DNA of 64,000 nucleotides from DASYTH01 sp035712165 (GCF_035712165.1 NZ_DASTBH010000122.1:1-64000); one strand, 5' to 3'. Shown: positions 25,378 to 34,353, counted from the first letter of the stretch. Notes: generated by a model not told the origin, from the sequence alone. A program made the numbers and translations.

Positions 25378-28300
25378 CTAGCCGGTCGCGACAGCGTTGG
25401 ACGTCGGCGTGCCGGGCGATCGAGGGGGTCGCCCGGCACGGCCCGGTTCGGCCAGCCGCAGCAGCATCCACTGCAGCGTGGCGGTGCTGGCGTCCCTCGG
25501 GTCGTGCAGGTCGGCGGCTTCGGCGGCGGAACGGGCGGCCGCCGGCTCGTCGCCGGTCGCCGCGTAGGCGGCGGCCAGCAGCCGCAGGGTGATCGCGGTC
25601 GCCGGCCGGCCGCCCATCTCCCGGTAGGCGGCCAGGCAGGCGCGCAGCTCGGGAATCGCGGCGGCGGGCCGGCCGGCGCCGATCCGGCCGGCCGCGAGCG
25701 CCCGGGTGCAGGACAGCACCCGGGGCCGCTCGTCGAGCTCGGTGGCGATGGACAGCGCCTCGCCGAACGCCTCGAGCGCCTCGGTCCGCCGGCCGGCCCC
25801 GGCCCGGATCGCGCCCAGCGCGCGCAGCGACCGGGCCAGCGCCGAGCGGGCCGTCGTGGGCCGCAGCAGCGTCACCGACTCCTCGGCCAGCCGCGCCGCG
25901 CGGTCCAGCCGGCCGGTGATCGCGTAGCTCCAGGACAGGCTGTCCATCGTGACGGCGATGGTGCACGGCTCCCCGGCGCGCCGGGCCAGGGCGAGCGCCT
26001 CGGTGTCGATCCGGACCGACTCCGCCGACCGGCCGAGCCGCTGCAGCGCCGCCGACCGGGTCCGCCGCACGGTCAGGGTGGCCAGGTCGTCGGCGTCGAA
26101 CAGGGCCTCGGCGGTGCCGGCCAGGGTCAGCGCCTCGGCCGAGCGGCCCAGCCCGATCATGCAGTTGGCCAGGTTGAGCAGCGCCCAGGCGCGGGACTGC
26201 CGGTCGCCGCGCTCGGCCGCCCGCCGGTAGCCGGTGACCGCGCTGGCGTAGCGGCCGCGCACGTGATCGAGCAGCGCCAGCACCGCCTCCGCGCGGGCCG
26301 CGATGGCCGCGTCGCCGGCCGCCGTCAAGCTGCCCGCACACGACTCCAGGTCGGCGTAGTGCCCGTGCAGCCACAGGTACCGGCCGAACCGCTCGAACAG
26401 CCGCATCGCCGTGCGGTGCTGCCCGACCCGGCACAGCTCGCCGAGCCCGGCCACCAGGCTGCGGCGCTCGGCGGCGAACCAGGCCGCCGGGTCGGCCAGC
26501 ACCCGGGCCACGGCGCGGGACGTCAGGCCGGCCGCCGCCGGCGCCACCCCGGTGAGCTCCGGCCCGGGCATGACCCTCGGCAGCCGGTGCGCGGCCAGGT
26601 CGGTCAGCGCGTAGGTGGCGTTGACCAGCCGGCTGCCGGCCAGCACCCGCTCGGTCCGGTCGTCCTGGGCCAGGGCCAGCTCCCGGGCGAAGGCCAGGAC
26701 CAGGTCGTGCACCTGGTAGCGCGGCTCGCCGCCGGCATCCATCCCGGCCGGCTCCAGCAGGCTGGACTCGATCAGCTCCTCGATGCCGTCATCAGAATCG
26801 AGACCGTCGCGCAGCACCGAGATCGCCAGCGCCGGCAGGTCGGGCACGTTGGCCAGCCCGATCAGCCGCAGCGTGGTCCGGGCCGCCGGACGCAGCGCCT
26901 GGTAGCTCAGGTTCAGGCTGGAGCGCACCCGCAGGTCGGACACGGCCAGCTCGTCCAGCCGGTGCAGCTCGTCCTCCAGCCGGTCGGCCAGCACGCCCGG
27001 GCGCAGGTCCGGCCGCAGGGCCAGCCGGGTGCCGGCGATCCGCACCGCGAGCGGCAGGTTGCCGCAGGCCGAGGCGATCCGCGCGGCGGCGGCCGGCTCG
27101 GCACCGGCCCGGCCCCCGGCGAGGCGGCGCAGCAGCAGGCCGGCGTCGGTGTCGGTGAGCGGGCGCACCGGCACGGCGCGGGCGCCGGCCAGCCCGGACA
27201 GCCGGCGGCGGCTGGTCACCAGCACCGCCACGCCCGGCGTGCCGGGCAGCAGCGGGCGCACCTGCGCCGGGTCGGCGGCGTCGTCCAGCAGCACCAGGAT
27301 CCGCCGGTCGGCCACCCGGCTGCGGAACGCCGCCGCCCGGGCGTGCGGGTCGGCCGGAATGGCCGAGGCGGGAGTACCCAGCGCGGTGAGCCACTCGGCC
27401 AGCACCGCGGCCGGGTCACGCGGGCGCCGGGCGCCGGCCAGCTGCGCGTACAGCTGCCCGTCCGGGAACTCGGCGCGCAGCCGGTGCGCCACCCGCACCG
27501 CCAGGGCGCTCTTGCCGACGCCGGGCGGGCCGGACAGCACCACCGGCGGCCCGGCGCGCAGCGCGGCGGTCACGGCCGCGATCTCGCGCCGGCGGCCGCA
27601 GAAGTCGGCCAGGTCGGCCGGCAGCGCCCGGACCAGTGCCACCGGTCCGGCGGCCGCGGCCTCCGGCTCGCCGCCGAGTAGCTCGGCGTGCAGCCTGCGC
27701 AGCCCGGGCCCGGGCTCCAGACCGGTCTCCTCGACCAGCACCGCGCGGGTGTCGCGGTAGACCGCGAGCGCGTCCGCCGGCCGGCCGCAGCGCCGCAGCG
27801 CGGTCATCAGCGCCCCGGCGAGCCGTTCGCTGAGCGGCTGCGAGACCACCGCGCCGCGCAGCTCGCCGAGCACCTCGGCGTGCCGGCCGGCGGCCAGCTC
27901 GGCCGTCATCAGGTCCTCGAACAGGGCCAGCCGCTCGACCTCCAGCCGGGCGATGTCCGGCTCCAGCGCGGGCAGCGACAGGTCGGCGAGCGGCCGGTCC
28001 CGCCACTGGTCCAGCGCGCGTCGCAGGTGCGCGGCGGCGGTGCGGGGGTCGCCGGCGCGCCGGCCGCTGTCCGCCTCGGCCCGGAACACCAGCAGGTCGA
28101 CGTCGCCGCCGCTCACGCACAGCCGGTAGCCGCTGCCGTTGGACTCGATCGGCACCGGAGCGATCCGTTCCCGCAGCCGGGACACGTAGGTGTGCAGGTT
28201 CGAGGTGTGGGACCGGGGCGGCGCGCCCTGCCAGAGCGAGTCGACCAGCCGCTCGGCCGGCACGAACTCGCCGGCGCCGAACAGCAGCATGGCCAGCAGC

Positions 28301-28392
28301 GAGCGCTGCCGGACGCTGCGCACCGGCAACCACCGCGCCCCGTCGCCGGCGACCTGCAGGGGGCCGAGCACGCGGAACCGCACGCGCGGCAT
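25378..28392 (-). CDS. SARP family regulator with NB-ARC and TPR domains (AfsR-like)
   Basis: A 1004-residue regulator. Residues about 1-95 form the OmpR-like winged helix (VLGPLQV, RQRSLLAMLL, HTYVSRLRERI, GYRLCV). About 100-245 is the bacterial transcriptional activation (BTAD) domain (FEDLMTAELAAGRHAEVLGEL). An NB-ARC ATPase follows with P-loop SGPPGVGKSALA (about 287), RILVLLDDAAD and LVTSRRRL, then TPR-like helices to the C-terminus. ATG 28392 is chosen over 28407 because MPRVRFRVLGPL is the usual start. SARPs activate antibiotic genes; no biosynthetic genes are directly adjacent, so its target is open and could include the cluster at 1-20665. Confidence 0.93.
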   Translation of the reverse strand: MPRVRFRVLGPLQVAGDGARWLPVRSVRQRSLLAMLLFGAGEFVPAERLVDSLWQGAPPRSHTSNLHTYVSRLRERIAPVPIESNGSGYRLCVSGGDVDLLVFRAEADSGRRAGDPRTAAAHLRRALDQWRDRPLADLSLPALEPDIARLEVERLALFEDLMTAELAAGRHAEVLGELRGAVVSQPLSERLAGALMTALRRCGRPADALAVYRDTRAVLVEETGLEPGPGLRRLHAELLGGEPEAAAAGPVALVRALPADLADFCGRRREIAAVTAALRAGPPVVLSGPPGVGKSALAVRVAHRLRAEFPDGQLYAQLAGARRPRDPAAVLAEWLTALGTPASAIPADPHARAAAFRSRVADRRILVLLDDAADPAQVRPLLPGTPGVAVLVTSRRRLSGLAGARAVPVRPLTDTDAGLLLRRLAGGRAGAEPAAAARIASACGNLPLAVRIAGTRLALRPDLRPGVLADRLEDELHRLDELAVSDLRVRSSLNLSYQALRPAARTTLRLIGLANVPDLPALAISVLRDGLDSDDGIEELIESSLLEPAGMDAGGEPRYQVHDLVLAFARELALAQDDRTERVLAGSRLVNATYALTDLAAHRLPRVMPGPELTGVAPAAAGLTSRAVARVLADPAAWFAAERRSLVAGLGELCRVGQHRTAMRLFERFGRYLWLHGHYADLESCAGSLTAAGDAAIAARAEAVLALLDHVRGRYASAVTGYRRAAERGDRQSRAWALLNLANCMIGLGRSAEALTLAGTAEALFDADDLATLTVRRTRSAALQRLGRSAESVRIDTEALALARRAGEPCTIAVTMDSLSWSYAITGRLDRAARLAEESVTLLRPTTARSALARSLRALGAIRAGAGRRTEALEAFGEALSIATELDERPRVLSCTRALAAGRIGAGRPAAAIPELRACLAAYREMGGRPATAITLRLLAAAYAATGDEPAAARSAAEAADLHDPRDASTATLQWMLLRLAEPGRAGRPPRSPGTPTSNAVATG

Positions 28393-28433
28393 CGTAGGGG
28401 CCGGCACCGACGGTTCCGGTGCCGGGTGCGGAC

Positions 28434-28470
28434 AAAAACCGACGGCGGACGCTGTGCGCGTCCGCCGTCG
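28434..28470 (-). terminator. Rho-independent terminator
   Basis: A perfect 13-bp stem (arms 28440-28452 and 28458-28470, CGACGGCGGACGC and complement, 5-nt loop) is followed on the minus strand by five T residues (28434-28438). It lies downstream of the DUF1269-like gene and ahead of the SARP gene, so it ends the former transcript. Confidence 0.85.
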
Positions 28471-28538
28471 TCGCTTGCGCGGATGTGGTCCGAATCGACG
28501 AGAGGTCGTCAGAGCACCCCCACGAGATCCCGGGCCGG

Positions 28539-29027
28539 TCAGTCGGAGGAGATCATCTCGCGCAGTTCGGCCTCTTGCTCGGAGGTCAGGTTCGACTGGA
28601 TGAGCTCGGGGCTGTAGCGCTCGAACTCCGGCTTGACCTTGTCCACCACCGCACCGCTGGTCAGCAGGAACAGCGCCGAGGTGCCCTCGGTGATCTGGCT
28701 GCGGGCCGCCCGGATGAAGTCGTCGTCGATCCCGACGTCGGCGAGCGATCCGCCGATGGCGCCGGCCGCCGCACCCACGGCCGCACCCAGGAACGGGACG
28801 AAGAAGATCAGGCCGAACAGCATGCCCCAGAACATGCCGCCCAGGGCGCCGGCTCCGGTGAGGCTGCGCAGCTGCCTGGTCTTGGGCTTCTTCGCGCCGG
28901 GCGCCCAGGACACGGTCGCGGCGTCGTGGATGATGATCAGCTCCTGCTTGGCCAGCCGTTCGAGAGCGCTGACGGCCTCATCGGCCGCCGTGGGGCTGTC
29001 GAACTTCCAGACCGTCAATGTCGCCAT
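28539..29027 (-). CDS. DUF1269-like membrane protein
   Basis: A 162-residue protein of the DUF1269 family (function unknown). The N-terminal alpha/beta part has TVWKFDSPTAADEAVSALERLAKQ. A glycine-rich hydrophobic hairpin follows (about residues 58-95, GAGALGGMFWGMLFGLIFFVPFLGAAVGAAAG), reminiscent of membrane-inserting glycine zippers, then a second alpha/beta segment. Family members often appear in stress or envelope gene groups, as here. GGAGG precedes the ATG. A strong terminator lies about 70 bp downstream. Confidence 0.85.
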   Translation of the reverse strand: MATLTVWKFDSPTAADEAVSALERLAKQELIIIHDAATVSWAPGAKKPKTRQLRSLTGAGALGGMFWGMLFGLIFFVPFLGAAVGAAAGAIGGSLADVGIDDDFIRAARSQITEGTSALFLLTSGAVVDKVKPEFERYSPELIQSNLTSEQEAELREMISSD

Positions 29028-29125
29028 GTGTTCCTCCGTCGATCGGTGTTCGGATGGGCGGAGCCTCTCGCCGGCGGTTACCGAACTGCTTCACACGCGC
29101 CGGGTGAGGTTCGCTCCGGTTGTGG

Positions 29126-29152
29126 GCCGCTCACCCCGCGGGGGTGAGCGGC
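29126..29152 (-). terminator. Perfect 12-bp hairpin downstream of the four-helix membrane protein gene
   Basis: GCCGCTCACCCC (29126-29137) and GGGGTGAGCGGC (29141-29152) form a perfect stem with a 3-nt loop, 40 bp beyond the stop of the gene at 29192-29605. There is no T tract, so it would be a hairpin-only terminator or an RNA-stabilising element. Confidence 0.5.
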
Positions 29153-29191
29153 GCCGAAATCTGCGGATCCGGGTCCCCGAACAGGGGCTGG

Positions 29192-29605
29192 TCAGGACCG
29201 AAGGGCGTCCGGGCGGGTCAGCGCCCAGATCACCCAGACGTCCAGCGCGATGATCAGCAGCGACCAGACCGGGTAGTAAGGAATGAAGAAGAAGTTCGCG
29301 ATGCCGCTCAGCACGGCGAGCACCATCGCCACGATGCCGGCCCAGGTGGCCCGGGTGAAAAGGCCGTAACCGGCGATTGCGAGGCCGATACCGAGAACGA
29401 GGTGGATCCAGCCCCACACGGTCACGTCGAACTCGAACGTGTAGTTCGCGGTCCTCACGTAGAACGTGTCGTCGAAGATCGCTACCAGGCCGGCGATGGC
29501 CTGGAACACACCGATCATCAACATGATCGTCGCAGCAAAGGTCATGGCGCCGATCGCCCAACCGGACACCGGCCGTTCTTGCGCCTCGGACTCAAACTGG
29601 ACCAT
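29192..29605 (-). CDS. Four-helix membrane protein (DUF7144-like)
   Basis: A 137-residue integral membrane protein. Four hydrophobic helices are visible: WAIGAMTFAATIMLMIGVFQAIAG, WGWIHLVLGIGLAIAGYGLF, TWAGIVAMVLAVLSGIANFFF and WSLLIIALDVWVIWAL. A short extracytoplasmic segment DDTFYVRTANYTFEF lies between helices 1 and 2. The pattern matches a widespread actinobacterial family of unknown function. It sits in a run of small envelope proteins. The start ATG 29605 has a weak ribosome binding site. Confidence 0.8.
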   Translation of the reverse strand: MVQFESEAQERPVSGWAIGAMTFAATIMLMIGVFQAIAGLVAIFDDTFYVRTANYTFEFDVTVWGWIHLVLGIGLAIAGYGLFTRATWAGIVAMVLAVLSGIANFFFIPYYPVWSLLIIALDVWVIWALTRPDALRS

Positions 29606-29692
29606 AGCTGTCCTTCTCTCTTGCCATACGTGGCTTCTGGCGGCGTGCGCCAGAATTTCATCGAAATTAGAACCGTTGCGCCGTCATGAGCG

Positions 29693-29709
29693 TCACCCGT
29701 CAGGGGTGA
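29693..29709 (-). terminator. Short hairpin after the large membrane protein gene
   Basis: TCACCC (29693-29698) pairs with GGGTGA (29704-29709) 17 bp past the stop of the gene at 29726-31045. It has no T tract. It could instead be part of a regulatory site for the downstream gene, as its minus-strand flank GTTT-N13-GGGTGA loosely resembles a SigB-type promoter. Confidence 0.35.
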
Positions 29710-29725
29710 TCAAACGAGCCGTGGG

Positions 29726-31045
29726 TCAGCTGGTGTCCGGGCTCGCCGGCTGGTCGAGAAGCTGGATCACGGCGAGCAGGGCCACCAGCACCAGGGCGAT
29801 CATCAGCACCGCGAACCCGTTCGGGCGGTCCAGGAAGATGAAGATCAGCACGGCGACGCCCAATGCCGCGCCGCGCAGCAGCGTGCGGTTGCGGTGCACC
29901 CAGCCACCGACCCGCCCGGTGCGCAGCCCGGCCCGCAGGCCGCGCTCCCGCAGCCAGGTCGCCGACCGCCGGCCCGCCGCGCGGATCCGCACCGCGGTGA
30001 CCGACGGACCGGTCAGGAACGCGCCGAGCGCGATCACCAGGCCGAGCACCACCAGGCTGCGCAGTCCCTCGCGCAGGAACCGGACCACGATGTCGTAGGC
30101 GGCCGCGGTGGGTGCGGCCGACCGTGCCGGCACGCTGTTGATCAACACGCTGCGCACCACGGCCAGGTTGGCCGCCAGGAACACCATGCTGAGCGCGAAG
30201 CCCAGACCGGTGATCATCAGCGCCCGCCGGTGGTTGCGGGCCAGGTAGATCCCGAGCGCGAGCAGCGCCAGAGTGACCCAGGGCAGCCAGTTCGCCAGCG
30301 AGTCCAGCGCCGCGTACGCGTTGCGCGCCCGCACCAGTTCCCGCGCGCCGGTGATGCTGATCGTGGGGTGCACGTCGGGCAGCCGGTCCACCAGGGTCAG
30401 CCCCGCGTCCCGAAGCTGCTGCTTGGCCACCTCGATGAACGGCGCCAGATCCAGCTGGATGTCCTCGCCCTGGATGGAGATGGCCGAGGCCTCACCGGAG
30501 AGCACCTTCTCGGCCTGGTCGTGCGCGACCCGGATGGTGCTGCGCCAGGCCTCGGCGAACTGCGGACTGGAGACCAGTTCGGAGACCTTGGTGCGGATGA
30601 AGTTCTCCACCGCCGCGACCATCGGGCCGATCAGCCCGCGCAACCGGTCGGTGACCACCGCCGGCACACCCTGGTCCTGCAGGGCATCGACCGCCTCGTT
30701 GGCGATCCCGCGGACGTCGACGTAGCTGAACACGGTGAGCACCACCCGGTCGGTGATCGCCGTCTGCACGCTGGGATCGTCGATCAGCGGGCTCATGGTC
30801 GCCACGAACCGGTCGGTGTCGGACACCTGGTTGTGCACCCACACGGTGGTCAGCGCGACCGGCGCGAGCAGGCAGCCGAGCACGATCAGGACGGTGGCCA
30901 CAATGGACTTGAACCGGTGCCTACCGTGTTGGCGTTGCTGGCGAATCTCCGCGATCTCGCCGCGCAGCCGTTCCAGCTCGGCACGTTCGTCCGCGCTGAG
31001 CGCTCCGGCGGGCGGTTCGGCTACCGGACCGGGCGGGTCGGTCAC
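29726..31045 (-). CDS. Large-ectodomain membrane protein of unknown function
   Basis: A 439-residue membrane protein. A short cytoplasmic N-terminus with charged coiled-coil character (ERAELERLRGEIAEIRQQRQ) is followed by a helix at about residues 48-70, a long extracytoplasmic domain (about 75-255), then about four to five C-terminal helices. The last is followed by a short tail. The layout is common in actinobacterial envelope proteins of unknown role. The start is GTG 31045, preceded by GGGAGG at good spacing. It is divergent from the small cytosolic protein gene across a 269-bp region in which I see no clear promoter pair. Confidence 0.75.
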   Translation of the reverse strand: MTDPPGPVAEPPAGALSADERAELERLRGEIAEIRQQRQHGRHRFKSIVATVLIVLGCLLAPVALTTVWVHNQVSDTDRFVATMSPLIDDPSVQTAITDRVVLTVFSYVDVRGIANEAVDALQDQGVPAVVTDRLRGLIGPMVAAVENFIRTKVSELVSSPQFAEAWRSTIRVAHDQAEKVLSGEASAISIQGEDIQLDLAPFIEVAKQQLRDAGLTLVDRLPDVHPTISITGARELVRARNAYAALDSLANWLPWVTLALLALGIYLARNHRRALMITGLGFALSMVFLAANLAVVRSVLINSVPARSAAPTAAAYDIVVRFLREGLRSLVVLGLVIALGAFLTGPSVTAVRIRAAGRRSATWLRERGLRAGLRTGRVGGWVHRNRTLLRGAALGVAVLIFIFLDRPNGFAVLMIALVLVALLAVIQLLDQPASPDTS

Positions 31046-31314
31046 ATGGGCCTCCCAACGAGGTTCCCCAACGGGCGGTGTTCGCCGCAAGGAAGCATCC
31101 GCACCCCGGGCCCGGTGTCGCCTCACCTATCCGAGATGAGTCCCGGCGCCGCTGCCGGGCCGTTGCGGCCCCGCCGGCCGGTCGCCCGGCGCGGCCGGTG
31201 CCGGAGCCCGAACCGGGCCGGGCCCAACATCACCCGCTGCGGAGGAACCCAACAGGGACCGGCAATGACAGGTTGACCAGGACAGTTCAGTCCCGCTCGA
31301 AGGCAGGTCTCGCG

Positions 31315-31743
31315 ATGCCCCGCGGTCCACTCGAATACATCATTCTCGAGTTCCCTGGAAACCGGTTCAGCGGCGAGATCGTGCCGGCGCTGCACGAACT
31401 GGTCAGCACCGGCGTGATCCGGATCGTCGACCTGGTGTTCATCAAGAAGAACGCCGACGGCAGGACCGAGACGCTCGAACTGTCCGCGCTCGACCCGGAC
31501 GAGGCGGCGGTGTTCAACGCACTCGACGGCGAGATCAACGGCCTGCTCAGCGACCACGACATCAAGCTGGCCGCCGAACAGCTCCAGCCGGACTGCTCGG
31601 CCGCGATGCTGGTGTGGGAGAACAGTTGGGCCGCCAGGTTCATCGGCGCCGTGCAGAAGGCGAACGGCCGGCTGGTCGCGCATGAGCGGATCCCGGTCGA
31701 GGTGTTCGACGAGGCCGTCGAAGCCGCCCGGGCCGAACTCTGA
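31315..31743 (+). CDS. DUF6325-like small protein
   Basis: A 142-residue cytoplasmic protein with MPRGPLEYIILEFPGNRFSGEIVPALHELVSTGVIRIVDLVFIKK at the start and a C-terminal alpha/beta segment with AAMLVWENSWAARF. It resembles an actinobacterial family related to the soluble part of DUF1269 proteins. No catalytic motif is visible. A SHOCT-domain gene follows 12 bp downstream and the two are commonly paired, which suggests a shared function at the membrane. It starts a plus-strand run of small envelope genes. Confidence 0.78.
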   Translation: MPRGPLEYIILEFPGNRFSGEIVPALHELVSTGVIRIVDLVFIKKNADGRTETLELSALDPDEAAVFNALDGEINGLLSDHDIKLAAEQLQPDCSAAMLVWENSWAARFIGAVQKANGRLVAHERIPVEVFDEAVEAARAEL

Positions 31744-31755
31744 GGAGGAAGCAGG

Positions 31756-32085
31756 ATGCTGGTTCGACGAGTAGCCATGGCGCGCCGCGGCCCCGGCCTG
31801 ATCCGCACCGCGGCGGCCACCGCCGTGGTCGCCGGCACGGCCAGCGCGGTCAGCGGCCGGGTGCGGCATCGCCAGGAGGCGCGGGAGGCCGAGCAGTACG
31901 CCGCCGAGCAGTACCAGCAGCAGCAGGCTTACGCGCAGCAGCAGGCCTATGCCCCGGCACCGCCGGCCGGCGGCATCACCGACGACCAGATCAACCGTCT
32001 GGAACGGCTGGCCGAGTTGCAGAAGGCAGGCGTGCTCTCGCCCCAGGAGTTCGAGACGCAGAAGGCCGAGATCCTCGGTCGCTAG
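31756..32085 (+). CDS. SHOCT domain protein
   Basis: A 109-residue protein. A hydrophobic, positively flanked N-terminus (about residues 12-35) is followed by a Gln/Ala/Tyr-rich low-complexity linker (about 45-70) and a C-terminal SHOCT domain (ITDDQINRLERLAELQKAGVLSPQEFETQKAEIL, about 75-108), a short oligomerisation motif. GAGGAGG precedes the ATG. It is paired with the preceding small gene. Its role is unknown; SHOCT proteins often act as membrane or scaffold adaptors. Confidence 0.88.
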   Translation: MLVRRVAMARRGPGLIRTAAATAVVAGTASAVSGRVRHRQEAREAEQYAAEQYQQQQAYAQQQAYAPAPPAGGITDDQINRLERLAELQKAGVLSPQEFETQKAEILGR

Positions 32086-32093
32086 GCGTGTCC

Positions 32094-32213
32094 ATGCTGG
32101 TCGTACCGGTTGTGCTGATCATCCTGATGGTCATCCCCTTGCTGCTGGACAAACTGGAACGACGGGTCGTTCCGCCCCGTCGCGACGCCGAACCCGTGGG
32201 TGAGACGACATGA
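32094..32213 (+). CDS. 39-residue single-pass membrane microprotein
   Basis: A small ORF between two recognised genes encodes one transmembrane helix (LVVPVVLIILMVIPLLL, about residues 2-18) and a basic tail (KLERRVVPPRRD). Its stop overlaps the ATG of the next gene (ATGA), and it starts 8 nt after the SHOCT gene, so it fits a translationally coupled operon. There is no strong ribosome binding site. It is probably a membrane-anchored accessory peptide; function unknown. Confidence 0.55.
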   Translation: MLVVPVVLIILMVIPLLLDKLERRVVPPRRDAEPVGETT

Positions 32214-32731
32214 ACGCTCCGCATCCGCCGCCGGCCGCTCCGCCGCCCGCCGGCCCCCGACTCGACCCGACCAAGCTGTGGTCCGGCGGCGCCGCGACGG
32301 CGGTGGTGGCCGCCCTCGTGTCGGTCGTCGGCATCCTCGTCGTGCGCGGTGTGCTGGACATCGCGGTGCTCGCCCCGCAGGGCGACGGTGTCTGGGGCAA
32401 TGCCACCACCTGGGGCTACGCGCTGGCCGCCGCGGTCGGCGCGCTGGTGGCCACCGGCATGCTCCAACTGCTCGCCGCGACCACGCCGCGGTACAGCACG
32501 TTCTTCGTGTGGATCATGCTGCTGATCACCGCGATCGCCTTCGTGCTGCCACTGACCCTGGAGACCGAGACGTCCAGTGCGGTGGCCACCTCGGTGATCA
32601 ACCTGGTGATCGGTCTGACGATCACGATCATCCTGCCCGGGGTGGCGCGCAGCGCCCGGAACCGGCCGGTGCGGAACTACCCACCCCCGGTGCCCGGACC
32701 GCAGCAGGGTTGGCCACCGGAACGGGTGTGA
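32210..32731 (+). CDS. DUF6069-like four-helix membrane protein
   Basis: A 173-residue membrane protein with a Pro-rich N-terminus (NAPHPPPAAPPPAGP), four predicted helices between about residues 28 and 145, and a Pro-rich C-terminal tail. The pattern (KLWSGGAATAVVAALVSVVGILVVRG ... TTPRYSTFFVWIMLLITAIAFVLPL) matches an actinobacterial family of unknown function. The ATG overlaps the stop of the 39-residue ORF. Confidence 0.78.
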   Translation: MNAPHPPPAAPPPAGPRLDPTKLWSGGAATAVVAALVSVVGILVVRGVLDIAVLAPQGDGVWGNATTWGYALAAAVGALVATGMLQLLAATTPRYSTFFVWIMLLITAIAFVLPLTLETETSSAVATSVINLVIGLTITIILPGVARSARNRPVRNYPPPVPGPQQGWPPERV

Positions 32732-32785
32732 TCTCGTCCGCGACGGGTGAGTGCTCCGTTCGGACGTACGGCCTACGGTCCGGCC

Positions 32786-33943
32786 ATGACCAGTGAGCCA
32801 GTTCCGGCCGAGCCGGTAGACCGGCCCGGTGGCGCCGTCCCGCGGGGACTGATCGTGCTGCTCGGCCTGTCGGCGGCGGTGATCGTCGCCGCCGGGATCT
32901 GGGCGGCGGGCTGGCTGATCGGTCCGGTGTTCCTGGCCCTGACCATCGTCATCGCCGTCAGCCCACTGCAGTCCTGGTTGCTGCGCAAGGGGATTCCGCG
33001 CTGGGCGGCCACCGGGGCGCTGATCGTCGTCATCTACGCGATGTTGCTCAGCCTGTTCCTGGTGATGGTCGTCTCGGTGGCCCGGCTGGCCGACGTGCTG
33101 CCCGAGTACGCCGATCGCGCCAGGGAACTGGTCAACGACGCCGTGGCCGCGATGGCCAGGTTCGGCGTGGAGCCCGACGACGTGGCGACCGTGGCCAACT
33201 CGATGGATCCCGGCAAGCTGGTCGGCCTGGTCAGTTCGATCCTGTCCGCGATGGGCACCATCGTGTCCAGCATCATCTTCCTGTTCTCCCTGCTGCTGTT
33301 CCTCAGCTTCGAGTCGAACTCCGCCGGACGGCGACTGAAGATCATCGCCGAGGACCGCCCGCGGGTCGCGGTCGCACTGGGTGAGTTCGCCAGGGGCACC
33401 CGCAGCTACCTGATCGTCTCGACGGTCTTCGGCCTCGTGGTCGCCGTGCTCGACACGATCGGCCTGGCGCTGCTGGGAATTCCGCTTCCCGTGCTGTGGG
33501 GACTGCTGGCCTTCATCACCAACTACATCCCCAACGTCGGGTTCATCATCGGCCTGCTGCCGCCGGCGCTGCTCGGCCTGCTGGAGGGCGGTTGGGGCAA
33601 GATGCTGGCCGTCGTCGTCGTCTACGGCGGGCTCAACTTCGTTGTGCAGTCCCTGATCCAACCCCGGTTCGTGGGCAACGCCGTGGGTCTGTCGTCCACC
33701 GTCTCCTTCCTGGCGCTGCTGTTCTGGGCCTGGCTGATCGGGCCGCTGGGCGCCATTCTGGCCATTCCGCTCACCCTGCTGGCCAAGGCGCTGCTGGTGG
33801 ACGTCGACCCGGAGGCCAGATGGGCCGACGCGCTGCTGGGTGTGCAGCGGCCGCCCGCCCGGCCGAAGAAGACCAAACTGCCCAGACAGCGCCGGCATCC
33901 GACGCTGCGGAAGAAGGCACCGGCGACAACGGAATCCGGGTGA
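32786..33943 (+). CDS. AI-2E family transporter (TqsA/PerM-like)
   Basis: A 385-residue polytopic membrane protein of the AI-2 exporter superfamily. Seven to eight helices are seen. The conserved FITNYIPNVGFIIGLLPPALLGLLEGGW block near residues 250-275 and the QSLIQPRFVGNAVGLSSTVSFLALLFWAWLIGPLGAILAIPLT block near 290-335 are family signatures. Most members are uncharacterised permeases, and some are Na+/H+ antiporters. The C-terminal tail is Lys/Arg/Pro-rich. The start ATG 32786 is preceded by a 54-bp gap. A holin-like gene follows after 14 bp. Confidence 0.88.
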   Translation: MTSEPVPAEPVDRPGGAVPRGLIVLLGLSAAVIVAAGIWAAGWLIGPVFLALTIVIAVSPLQSWLLRKGIPRWAATGALIVVIYAMLLSLFLVMVVSVARLADVLPEYADRARELVNDAVAAMARFGVEPDDVATVANSMDPGKLVGLVSSILSAMGTIVSSIIFLFSLLLFLSFESNSAGRRLKIIAEDRPRVAVALGEFARGTRSYLIVSTVFGLVVAVLDTIGLALLGIPLPVLWGLLAFITNYIPNVGFIIGLLPPALLGLLEGGWGKMLAVVVVYGGLNFVVQSLIQPRFVGNAVGLSSTVSFLALLFWAWLIGPLGAILAIPLTLLAKALLVDVDPEARWADALLGVQRPPARPKKTKLPRQRRHPTLRKKAPATTESG

Positions 33944-33957
33944 CAGGAGGAAAAGCG

Positions 33958-34332
33958 ATGCTGGTTCGGCTGTTGCTGCGGTGGTTGCTGCTGGCCGTCG
34001 CGATCGGTCTGGTGGCCGCGCTGCTGCCCGGGATGGAGATCAACGGAGGCTTCGGGTCGCTGCTGTGGATCGCGCTGCTGTTCGCGGTGGTGAACGTGAC
34101 GATCGGAACGCTGCTGCGGATTCTCACCCTTCCGCTGCTGCTGATCACCCTGGGTCTGCTCACCATCGTGATCAACGCCGGCATGCTCTGGCTGACCGAC
34201 CGCTGGTCGGACTCCCTTACGGTGGACAACTTCTGGTGGGATCTGCTGGCCGCGGTGTTGATCACAGTGGTGAGCGCGATCCTGCATTTCCTGTTCCGCG
34301 AACCGCTCTCCCCGAAGGAGCGCGCCGCGTGA
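33958..34332 (+). CDS. Phage holin family (YvlD-like) membrane protein
   Basis: A 124-residue membrane protein of the holin-4/YvlD family. It has four hydrophobic helices with LLLRWLLLAVAIGLVAALLPGMEI, FGSLLWIALLFAVVNVTIG, LLRILTLPLLLITLGLLTIVINAGMLWL and DLLAAVLITVVSAILHFLF. In spite of the name these chromosomal proteins are envelope proteins, not lysis proteins, and no phage genes surround it. The ribosome binding site ACAGGAGGAAAAGCG is excellent. It ends the plus-strand run; a convergent small gene follows. Confidence 0.85.
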   Translation: MLVRLLLRWLLLAVAIGLVAALLPGMEINGGFGSLLWIALLFAVVNVTIGTLLRILTLPLLLITLGLLTIVINAGMLWLTDRWSDSLTVDNFWWDLLAAVLITVVSAILHFLFREPLSPKERAA

Positions 34333-34353
34333 TCGTCACCTGTGCGGGGTGAG

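Noticed and set aside
25342..28617. Long plus-strand open frames across the SARP regulator
   Set aside because: They lack motifs; the minus-strand frame has intact BTAD and NB-ARC motifs.
29693..29715. SigB-like promoter GTTT-N13-GGGTGA
   Set aside because: Spacer is shorter than usual and the bases also form a hairpin; kept only as a remark.
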